Notes under the pieces: generated by a model
What the model was told of the DNA's origin: nothing
Database searches by the model: none
The model's input: the letters and a program-made list of their open reading frames with translations, nothing else
Made by a program: the position numbers and the translations under genes
Shown: positions 8,294-15,704 of the stretch, piece by piece
How positions within the stretch are numbered: position 1 is the first letter of the stretch
Layout: the number at the start of each line of letters is the position of its first letter
Source: Candidatus Thalassarchaeaceae archaeon
GTDB lineage: Archaea; Thermoplasmatota; Poseidoniia; Poseidoniales; Thalassarchaeaceae
Length of the DNA stretch: 17,727 bases
Direction: 5' to 3'
Assembly (NCBI GenBank): GCA_013330385.1
Contig: DUIL01000055.1
Coordinates: 1-17,727 of the forward strand

Positions 8294-8956
8294 ACCTGAA
8301 GAATGATCTAAGAAGTTAGCAACTATTTCGCCTTCGGCCTTCACCAATTGCTCGGATACTGTAGATTTTGAAAGGCCGAGTTTTTCAGCTAGTTCGCGAA
8401 TAGATGTTCGCTTTGGCACTTCATACCAGCCATATTTATGCGCCATTCTAACTACACGATGTTGTTGTAGAGTAGGACCCTTCTGAACAATACCTTCTGA
8501 GCCCTTTGCTTTGGTAACTCGTTCCACTGGAACTTTTGAACGTATATCTGAAAGGAAACGAACCATAGTATCGTGACGGCCGGCAATTTGGAGTACAAGG
8601 CCACTTGATGTGAAGTTCGAACCAGAGAGGATAGCAAGATCGCCCCCGTGGAAGTAATGGCCGACAAAATCAGCTGCAAATTCCATCACTACAAGGTGAT
8701 GGGTTAACACCTCTGTTTGCCATTCTTCAAGAATCTCTACTATTCTTATTCCATTGACGAATGAACTTGGATCGGGACAATTTCCATCTATCGTGATACA
8801 TTCAACCATCAAACGCAGATTACCCTCTACAATTCCAACCATCGAGCGAAAGTCCCAAGAGATGCACTGCAAGGCTGCTATGGCTCTTGGATCGTGTTCT
8901 AATGCCCCAAAAGCGCACTCAACCCTGACCGCTCGCATATGCTTGCCTCGCATCAT
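8285..8956 (-). CDS. Bacterio-opsin-activator-like HTH_10 transcription regulator
   Basis: Predicted DNA-binding regulator of 223 residues. The C-terminal domain (about 161-214) fits the archaeal Bat/HTH_10 pattern: PTLQQHRVVRMAHKYGWYEV, the PKRTSIRELAEKLGLSKSTV helix-turn-helix and the following SEQLVKAEGEIVANFL helix. The N-terminal 150 residues are a mixed alpha/beta region that I cannot assign; in this family that part often senses a ligand, light or redox signal, but no cofactor motif is visible. The start ATG at 8954-8956 has a G-rich AGGGGGGAC run just upstream. An internal ATG at 8936-8938 is a real alternative, with GAGG seven bases before it, and would remove six residues. Targets are unknown. 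It sits after, and separate from, the giant surface-protein gene on the same strand, with a possible terminator between them. Confidence 0.82.
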   Translation of the reverse strand: MMRGKHMRAVRVECAFGALEHDPRAIAALQCISWDFRSMVGIVEGNLRLMVECITIDGNCPDPSSFVNGIRIVEILEEWQTEVLTHHLVVMEFAADFVGHYFHGGDLAILSGSNFTSSGLVLQIAGRHDTMVRFLSDIRSKVPVERVTKAKGSEGIVQKGPTLQQHRVVRMAHKYGWYEVPKRTSIRELAEKLGLSKSTVSEQLVKAEGEIVANFLDHSSGSE

Positions 8957-9003
8957 TCAGTCCCCCCTTGGGGTTTTCAAGATGCTCAGAGGGTGAATGA
9001 AGA

Positions 9004-9023
9004 GAAATAACGGCTTAACGCCG
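9004..9023 (-). terminator. Possible hairpin terminator after the surface-protein gene
   Basis: Read on the minus strand, CGGC-GTTAA-GCCG (9011-9023, a 4-bp stem with a five-base loop) is followed by TTATTTC. It lies about 25 bases after the stop codon of the giant surface protein and before the HTH regulator gene, so it could end the upstream message. The stem is short and the call is tentative. Confidence 0.35.
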
Positions 9024-9045
9024 CTTTCTCCAAAGTTCATTGCGC

Positions 9046-12000
9046 TCACTCATCCATATTTTCTCGTAATGCCAATTCAGACTGAATTATTGCTCTAGCT
9101 ACTTCTGGAGAATAACCCGTATCGATTAAGTTCTGAAGGTGGTTCTCGGGTACTTTCTGAGTCATCTTTGGTGTATCTATCGTCTCTGTTTTGACACCCC
9201 AGACTCCTCTTTCATTGTCCTCCATAGAACGAATAACCTCTCGTGTGGAATCATTAACTCTCTTGCGGTTGCGCGTTCTGCGTCGTGTCTCAATTGTGGC
9301 TCCAGCCATAGCAACAAATGCTGTAGCCACCACAATTGACATCAATATGGGTGAGTCTTGGATGGTTTCGACTATGCCACGAGGTAGAGACATATCCTCT
9401 ACAGTATCCCAGCATCCATCGCCGTCGATGTCAGTCTCCTCTTTTGAAGTCCAACCAATTGCACCATGTGCACACTGATCTCGAGTGTCTGGAACTCCGT
9501 CACCATCATCATCAAGGTCAAATTCATCCATACAGCCATCTGAGTCGTGGTCGAAAGTAACTCGAATACTCAGTTTGCAAGAATCAATATCATCTAGAAC
9601 ACCATCGCCATCATCATCATCATCTTCAGTTGCATCGGCACAACCATCTTGATCCCTATCTGAATTTAAGGAAGAAACCCAACCCTGTAAAGGATTATTC
9701 TCACAGTTGTCTTCAGAAGATTCAATACCGTCATTATCTAGATCTTTATCCTCATTTCTATCATCGCACCCATCAAGATCGGCATCGATAATTTGCCATG
9801 ATAGGCTTCGAGGGCAATTATCTTCTGAATCTAGATAACCATCATTGTCATCATCATCATCCTCCTTCAAATCATGACAACCATCACTATCCCAATCAGT
9901 AATTGGTCCTGAATCCCAGCCGAATTCTCCGGTGGTGCAACTATCAAGGGAATCTTGTATTCCGTCATCATCCACATCAGTATCCTCTTTCACATCATTA
10001 CACCCATCGCCGTCGTGATCTGAAGTTTCATCGGATATCCAGTCCAGCATTCCATAGGTACATGAGTCATCTTTATCTTCAACTCCATCATTATCGTCAT
10101 CCAAATCTTCCTCAAGATCTTGGCAACCATCAGAATCGTGATCAAATGCCTGGCCCGTCCAGCCGATTACTCCTGTAGGACAATTATCATCAACATCCAG
10201 ATATGGATCATTGTCATCATTGTCATCCTCATCGGGGTCACGACAACCATCTCCATCGTGATCTGTTGAATATGCAGACCAATACTGTGCACCATTTGGA
10301 CATGAATCCAAGTGGTTAGGGACACCGTCTCCATCATTATCTGTATCTTCTAATACATCGTCGCATCCATCATTATCTGCATCTACTCGATCGGAATTCA
10401 TCGCACCCTTAGGGCATTCATCCAAATCGTCGAGAATGCCGTCATTATCATCATCATCATCCTCTGCCGAATCTTGACAACCATCACTATCGTGATCTGT
10501 CATTGGACCTGAATACCAATCTGATTCGCCAAATTGGCATGCGTCCACATCATCGAGAATGCCATCTTGATCGTCATCATTCCAATTATTTTCATTGACT
10601 AAATCTACATGAATTATTTGTTCAGCAGTAGCGTGCTCATCGGTAGTTGATTGAACAACGATTGTAATATCGAATGATTGGTCTTCATCCACTAAACGAA
10701 TATCTGGTGCTCGGATAAGCAAATTGACTTCCTCGCTACTACCTTCAACTAGAGTTGTTGAGGGTTGGTAGTTTGAACCAAAACCTACAGATAATTCCCA
10801 ATCCTCTGGCGCTCCATTTGCAGACAATGTGACAATATCGCTATCTCCAGGAATTAGTATTCCTCTCAAATTTAGATTTGCTTCGACGGATTGTCCTGGT
10901 TGCATTGTCTTGGAACCACTCTCTGTTGGACTTAGGTCAAGCTCCATATCGTACATGTCCTCATTCCACATACATACATCCCACTTGTCGGCTTGGCTCT
11001 CGAGATTAGAACAGTCATTAGCAGTCCAAGCAATGGTGCGCTCAGGCCACTCGAACTTTACAATCGGTTGAGCGCTAGCTGAGTATTCACTACCAAATAT
11101 TCCCATTAGATTCTGAGTACTACTGGTTATTGTTCTAGTATTGACTACACTGTAAGCCTGAGTTAGGTAACGATTGAGTGGTAATTCATCAAATCCATTC
11201 ATAATTGGAGATTGGATTCGAGTCCATCGGAGTTCTACGATACCTGGAGTATTTTCCTTACTTTCTTGAGTTTCGAACCAAGTAATGTGAATAGAGTCAT
11301 CTCGGTCGAAATCAACTCGTGGATTAGCGCCCCAGATAAGGTTGGAATGGGGGATTGCTGTATCTTTGACAACAACTGTTTCCTCAAGATTAAGCCCTTC
11401 AGCTTCTCCATCCAATTCACCGGCGCGAGTTGGATCTATCTGCATATAATGCAATTGACTAGGGCCCTCTTTGGAGGGGAATTGGCTGCGCCCATCAATC
11501 CAGACCACGTGGATATTTCCATCGTCATCGACATTGACATCAGGATTCATCGCCCACGTGTGACCTTGGGTCAGTCGGGTGTCATTGACTAGAACTAGAT
11601 GGCCGATTGAGGCCCAGCCGCTACCATCATCTTGCCAATACCAATCTGTCTCAGGCCCTATATCCTCGGTGTATTGACCAGTTGATTCATCTATGCCATG
11701 ACCAGAGTCTCCTACAGACCAACTGCTTCGAGGATTAGAGAGGATTGAATAAGGATTGAGAACGGAAAGGAATGTGTTTGTTGCTCCACTACTAGTTGTC
11801 AAATTGATAATCGAATCTACCATTTGATTCATCTCATCGGTGTATGAAGCAATTGGTAATTTTACCTCGTCTATCCATGCTGTATCATTTCCTCCATCAA
11901 CACTTCCGTCCTTGTAATACATCCATGTGTATGTGTGATAACCGGAAGAAACTACAGCACTATATGTCCCATTAGCGGATCCTGACCACGCAGCAGTAAA

Positions 12001-13917
12001 TGATGATGGGGAGCAGGTTGGGTTATCTACACAGAATAACAAATAATCGTAGTTTGCTTCACTTGATACAGACCAATTGAATGACATTGTGCCATCATTC
12101 ATTGCACCAGTATATTCTAGAGATGAGTGCTGACTATGAGTGATATTTCCGGATTGAGCTGAGTAATTTCCTGCTAGTACTGTGTTACTCTGAACAGCCC
12201 AATTGGCAGCACCATTTGTATACCAACTTCCTCCTAATGCACCATTTTCAAAATCACCATAGAAATCTGTAAGTTCTTCTGTTGGATAGTAAAACATCTC
12301 TCCACCAGCATCAGTGGTCTGCACTGTTGTTCCATTGCAATTTCGGGCATGAATACCCACTTGAGAAATATCTGGACAATGGGCTAGATCCATCATATGC
12401 GAGCGTACGTGGGTGTCGTTGTACAAATTCGTATTTGGACCGTATGACAATGTTCCTGCAACAGGTACTGGTGTCACTCCGGCTTCAAGACAAGCTTGAT
12501 GAGCTTCATTGATGCTTTGATAATCGTCGGCATTAAGAGCAGGGGAACCACCAAATGGACCCTCGTCTGATACTGGAATCACCAACTTAGTGGCGTTTGG
12601 ATTCCAGATGTGGTCAGCCGCTGTTGCAGGGTTTCCTGGCATAGAACCAGTTCCATCACGCCATGACATACAAGCCCATGTTGAACCAGGCCCCCACATC
12701 TCAGAGTAATATCCCCAATCTGATGGAATAGAAAAAGCAGAACCATTGTACATGACTTCTGTCAAAGGTCTGATTCCACCAGATGTATCAGAATTATTCT
12801 GACCAAGAGATGTACTACGTGGACCGTTTGAGCCATCGTCACCAGTACTCATCGCATTTGCACAATTACTATGTGAACCCGCGTTATTCATGTTACCACT
12901 AAGGGTATACAAAGTTTCGAGAACGGTGATATTTGCAGCCTCAAGCATTGGTTTAATTCCGACAAAAGTCTCACCGGTTGTGAGAGTTCCACCATAAAAT
13001 ACAGCACACATGTCAATCCATTCAGTTGTCATAGAACCTGATGAATCCAATAAACCAACATACTCAACCATTGAACCTCGGGTATCCTCCCAAACAATGA
13101 CTACAGTATTGTTGGCTCCCATACTTATTGCTGGATTCCCGCGGAATCCAAGAGCAGGTGTAACCAATGTGTTATTGATTAAAACTTGGAATCCATTATT
13201 GGCATCTTCAGCCAGCATGCAGTAGTATACTAATGGGCTACCAAAGTAAAGGCCCTGAGGGTCAAATGAATCAACCCAAACAATGTGAACAGCATCATAA
13301 GTGTCAACAGCGATATCTGGGTCTGAGCGAGTTCCTGAACCATCTGCAACGGTGTGTGAGACGACTGTCATGTTAGTGATATCTCCTTCTGAACCATCCT
13401 GATCATCCTCAGATGGATCAAGGATTGTATAGAGGATTTCAGTATCGGTAACTTCCCAAACAATATGTGCCCGCCCTGCGGAATCAATAACCATTGATGG
13501 ACTTGAGAGAGATGTTGAATTGTTTCCGCCAACTTGAGTTGTTGAAATCAAAATCGTGTCGATTGCAGATGAAATTTGAATGAGAGCGTACCGAAGCAAT
13601 GGTGCACTAGAATTCTCTATCCAAACCAAATGTATCTTATTGGTATCATCCATAACCCCCATGACATCAATCGGATTGTTGGCATTAAGATTGGTCAGAA
13701 GGGTTTGGGCATCAGATTCGTCGATGGTCCCATTAGCAGTGAAATTCCTCACCGAATCCTCCTCTAATTCGACCCTTTCAACTTGAATTGACGGCATAGC
13801 AAGAGAGGCTAGCATTAGTGTAACAAGAGTGATTGCAAGTTGGATTTGTCGTATATTTCTTCGTTGCCTAGAATTGCTGTTGAAGAGGTTGTCTTGGTGG
13901 GTTGGGCTTCGGACCAT
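9046..13917 (-). CDS. Giant secreted, membrane-anchored surface protein with VWA domain and TSP3 repeats
   Basis: I do not recognise a named gene. The 1623-residue product is a mosaic. A basic N-terminus and hydrophobic segment (about 25-44) form a signal peptide or anchor. Four propeller-like repeats of the form xHIVW follow (HLVWIE 96-101, HIVWEV 151-156, HIVWVD 211-216, VIVWED 273-278). A VWA domain comes next: MIDAS motif DSSGS at 291-295, later VIPVSDEG with D451. A jelly-roll-like domain spans about 548-688 (DFENGALGGSW to WIDEVKLP). Two more HVVW/HITW repeats lie at about 790-900, then an Ig/NEW3-like beta segment (about 980-1105). Ten calcium-binding-type TSP3 units with paired cysteines cover 1113-1508, ending in a membrane helix (1521-1541) followed by a basic stop-transfer stretch and a cytoplasmic tail. 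Many NxS/T sequons suggest glycosylation. A likely role is adhesion or binding of particles or polymers outside the cell. No Shine-Dalgarno precedes the ATG, so the message may be leaderless. Confidence 0.85.
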   Translation of the reverse strand: MVRSPTHQDNLFNSNSRQRRNIRQIQLAITLVTLMLASLAMPSIQVERVELEEDSVRNFTANGTIDESDAQTLLTNLNANNPIDVMGVMDDTNKIHLVWIENSSAPLLRYALIQISSAIDTILISTTQVGGNNSTSLSSPSMVIDSAGRAHIVWEVTDTEILYTILDPSEDDQDGSEGDITNMTVVSHTVADGSGTRSDPDIAVDTYDAVHIVWVDSFDPQGLYFGSPLVYYCMLAEDANNGFQVLINNTLVTPALGFRGNPAISMGANNTVVIVWEDTRGSMVEYVGLLDSSGSMTTEWIDMCAVFYGGTLTTGETFVGIKPMLEAANITVLETLYTLSGNMNNAGSHSNCANAMSTGDDGSNGPRSTSLGQNNSDTSGGIRPLTEVMYNGSAFSIPSDWGYYSEMWGPGSTWACMSWRDGTGSMPGNPATAADHIWNPNATKLVIPVSDEGPFGGSPALNADDYQSINEAHQACLEAGVTPVPVAGTLSYGPNTNLYNDTHVRSHMMDLAHCPDISQVGIHARNCNGTTVQTTDAGGEMFYYPTEELTDFYGDFENGALGGSWYTNGAANWAVQSNTVLAGNYSAQSGNITHSQHSSLEYTGAMNDGTMSFNWSVSSEANYDYLLFCVDNPTCSPSSFTAAWSGSANGTYSAVVSSGYHTYTWMYYKDGSVDGGNDTAWIDEVKLPIASYTDEMNQMVDSIINLTTSSGATNTFLSVLNPYSILSNPRSSWSVGDSGHGIDESTGQYTEDIGPETDWYWQDDGSGWASIGHLVLVNDTRLTQGHTWAMNPDVNVDDDGNIHVVWIDGRSQFPSKEGPSQLHYMQIDPTRAGELDGEAEGLNLEETVVVKDTAIPHSNLIWGANPRVDFDRDDSIHITWFETQESKENTPGIVELRWTRIQSPIMNGFDELPLNRYLTQAYSVVNTRTITSSTQNLMGIFGSEYSASAQPIVKFEWPERTIAWTANDCSNLESQADKWDVCMWNEDMYDMELDLSPTESGSKTMQPGQSVEANLNLRGILIPGDSDIVTLSANGAPEDWELSVGFGSNYQPSTTLVEGSSEEVNLLIRAPDIRLVDEDQSFDITIVVQSTTDEHATAEQIIHVDLVNENNWNDDDQDGILDDVDACQFGESDWYSGPMTDHDSDGCQDSAEDDDDDNDGILDDLDECPKGAMNSDRVDADNDGCDDVLEDTDNDGDGVPNHLDSCPNGAQYWSAYSTDHDGDGCRDPDEDDNDDNDPYLDVDDNCPTGVIGWTGQAFDHDSDGCQDLEEDLDDDNDGVEDKDDSCTYGMLDWISDETSDHDGDGCNDVKEDTDVDDDGIQDSLDSCTTGEFGWDSGPITDWDSDGCHDLKEDDDDDNDGYLDSEDNCPRSLSWQIIDADLDGCDDRNEDKDLDNDGIESSEDNCENNPLQGWVSSLNSDRDQDGCADATEDDDDDGDGVLDDIDSCKLSIRVTFDHDSDGCMDEFDLDDDGDGVPDTRDQCAHGAIGWTSKEETDIDGDGCWDTVEDMSLPRGIVETIQDSPILMSIVVATAFVAMAGATIETRRRTRNRKRVNDSTREVIRSMEDNERGVWGVKTETIDTPKMTQKVPENHLQNLIDTGYSPEVARAIIQSELALRENMDE
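9394..10581 (-). repeat. Ten-unit TSP3-like repeat array (coding)
   Basis: In-frame tandem array of about 396 residues in the surface protein. Each unit combines an acidic DxDxDG-type calcium loop, a D-x-x-E-D linker and a cysteine pair separated by 14-20 residues, typically with GW in the middle and a DxDGC end. Units 7 and 9 are the shortest (15 and 14 residues between cysteines). The Asp codons make the plus strand rich in ATC/TCATCATC runs, so the DNA is low-complexity, but the units have diverged in sequence and are not identical copies. Confidence 0.85.
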
Positions 13918-14014
13918 AAATGGTCAGAGTATTAATCACCCATAGAGGGGGGGCCGGACAGGTCCGAAAAGGCCCTATTTCTGATTGTTTTAATGAAGTA
14001 ACACCAGAACTTTC
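13918..14014. other. Spacer between ABC-F and surface-protein genes, with inverted repeat
   Basis: A 97-bp region holding the end of the ABC-F message and the start of the surface-protein message, both on the minus strand. It contains the interrupted inverted repeat GGGCC...GGCCC at 13951-13975 with an inner GGAC/GTCC pair, able to form a GC-rich hairpin. The hairpin is not followed by a T run on the minus strand, so it could be a terminator, a leader structure or a protein site. An AT-rich ATTAATAC lies about 12 bases before the ATG, which is too close to be an ideal TATA box. Confidence 0.4.
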
Positions 14015-15667
14015 TCAATCGCTATTTTTTCTCTTAAGGCGAATGAAGTCTGTATAATTCCCTGGCCATATCCACATACTACCGTCACCGGGCAATTCCC
14101 ATATTGTGTCACACACTTTATCCAGAAACCATCTATCGTGAGATACTGTGATTATACTTCCTTCATATTCTTGAAGAGCCTCTTCAAGAGCTTCCTTCGC
14201 ATCAGTATCTAAGTGGTTCGTTGGTTCATCGAGAAGAAGGAGATTATTGTCTTCAAGAAGTAATTTGAGCATGGCTATTCGCGCTCGTTCGCCACCACTC
14301 AATTTACTCAGTTTAGTCTCAACCATTTCAGTGGTAAATTGAAAACGACCGAGAAGCGCTCGAATGTCACCATAATCCATTCTTGGTTTAAGCGCACGAA
14401 CCTGTTCGACCGGAGTTAAATCGAAATTTAGAGAACGGTGATCTTGGTGGAAATATCCTATCTGAACTCCAGGTTTGACATCAATAATACCTTCATCTAA
14501 TTCCAATTCGCCGTTGATTATTCTCAATAAACTGGTTTTTCCAGCTCCATTCGGACCTACGATGCCTATCTTTTGTGCTCTTGAAACACCTACTTCCAAA
14601 CTATTGAGGATGGGCCTATTTAATCCTTCAAAGGTTAGAGAAGCGTTGCGGAAATCGAGAACTTCTAAACTGCTCTTTTCCGTGGATTTGAGGGAAAAAT
14701 TCAGACCTCTGCGTTGACGTGGTTTGAGAGATTTCAACCATCGAAGTTCTCGTTGTGCACGCATCAGCATGAAATGCTTCTGAGAAATTGACTTGTCATA
14801 CTTGTTAGCGCGTTTCATTGAAGTCATTGCACCTTTCAATCGCTTGACTTCTTTTGATGTCTTGTCTATACGTTCCGAAAGGGTCTGCAAAAAGAGTTCT
14901 TTCTGTTGAATAAAGGATGAATAATTACCTTGATATCCTTTTGAGTGTGTATCCTGAATCTCAACAATAGCATTGCAAACTCGATCGAGAAAATATCTGT
15001 CGTGACTAACTATCAATAGAGCCCCTTCGAATGTCTTGAGGAAACCTTCCAACCAGTCTAAAGTGGCTAAGTCGAGATGATTCGTAGGTTCGTCAAGAAA
15101 GAACACGTCTATCTCAGAGAGGCCTACTAACTGACGTGCAAGGGCTACCTTGGCGCGTTCACCACCTGAAAGGTCTGCAAGCGGCATTTCTATCGGGTGA
15201 TGCGCCAAATCAAGTGCCTTGAGAATCTCTTGAGCGTGGCTTGCAACATTGGTTCCGCCACTTCGAGCCATCATTGCTTGAAGTTCCTGATATCGATCCA
15301 TGTCTCCTTGCCACTCACCATCATAGAACGATGGGGTCGCCATCTTCATTTCTAAGGCTGAAATTTCCTCTTCCAACTCTTGGAATTGGCGACCTCTTCG
15401 ATTGAGTTCTTGCTCAAGTGTTGCACCTTCATCAATATCGCGTACCTGAGTCAAAAATGCTAGTCGCAAACCTGGAGCAAAAGTGATGTCACCAATGTCT
15501 TGATCTTGGTTAGAAATTGTTCGCAATAAAGTGGTTTTTCCAGCCCCATTATGGCCAACTACGCCTATGTTATCACCTTCGTCAATACGTAAGTTGACAC
15601 CTTCTAGAACCTTAACTGGCCCAAAGGAACGGTGCACGTCTTCGAGACGTATCAGCTCGCGCACCAT
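14015..15667 (-). CDS. ABC-F family ATPase (ribosome-associated, Uup/EttA-like)
   Basis: Soluble protein with two ATP-binding cassettes and no membrane segments, of the ABC-F class that acts on ribosomes in translation or antibiotic protection. In the 550-residue product, cassette 1 has Walker A GHNGAGKT (38-45), signature LSGGE (166-170) and Walker B FFLDEP (189-194) followed by TNHLD; cassette 2 has GPNGAGKT (371-378), LSGGE (456-460) and LLLDEP (476-481). Between them is a lysine-rich helical linker (about 265-330), the part that reaches into the ribosome in this family. There is no long C-terminal Uup-type coiled-coil extension. The frame is open upstream to 15793, overlapping metK; I choose ATG 15665-15667 because GGAGGG lies three bases before it and the ABC domain begins immediately. 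It follows metK by 37 bp and is probably co-transcribed. ABC-F proteins are mainly bacterial and eukaryotic, so transfer is plausible. The subfamily is uncertain. Confidence 0.93.
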   Translation of the reverse strand: MVRELIRLEDVHRSFGPVKVLEGVNLRIDEGDNIGVVGHNGAGKTTLLRTISNQDQDIGDITFAPGLRLAFLTQVRDIDEGATLEQELNRRGRQFQELEEEISALEMKMATPSFYDGEWQGDMDRYQELQAMMARSGGTNVASHAQEILKALDLAHHPIEMPLADLSGGERAKVALARQLVGLSEIDVFFLDEPTNHLDLATLDWLEGFLKTFEGALLIVSHDRYFLDRVCNAIVEIQDTHSKGYQGNYSSFIQQKELFLQTLSERIDKTSKEVKRLKGAMTSMKRANKYDKSISQKHFMLMRAQRELRWLKSLKPRQRRGLNFSLKSTEKSSLEVLDFRNASLTFEGLNRPILNSLEVGVSRAQKIGIVGPNGAGKTSLLRIINGELELDEGIIDVKPGVQIGYFHQDHRSLNFDLTPVEQVRALKPRMDYGDIRALLGRFQFTTEMVETKLSKLSGGERARIAMLKLLLEDNNLLLLDEPTNHLDTDAKEALEEALQEYEGSIITVSHDRWFLDKVCDTIWELPGDGSMWIWPGNYTDFIRLKRKNSD

Positions 15668-15670
15668 GAC

Positions 15671-15675
15671 CCTCC
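15671..15675 (-). promoter_or_regulatory. Shine-Dalgarno deciding the ABC-F start
   Basis: GGAGG on the minus strand, three bases before the ATG at 15665-15667 (five-base core extended to GGAGGG). It lies in the 37-bp gap after metK and argues against the longer in-frame start that would overlap metK. Confidence 0.65.
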
Positions 15676-15704
15676 GGCCAACTTGGTCTTGATGTGTGCA
15701 TCGG

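Noticed and set aside
9139..10178. Plus-strand open frames opposite the TSP3 array
   Set aside because: They arise from the repetitive Asp-rich codons on the other strand and are His/Arg/Ser-rich with no recognisable fold.
9394..10581. Regular repeats that could suggest a CRISPR or satellite array
   Set aside because: The periodicity is in the protein (TSP3 units); the DNA units differ from each other and there are no constant repeats with unique spacers.
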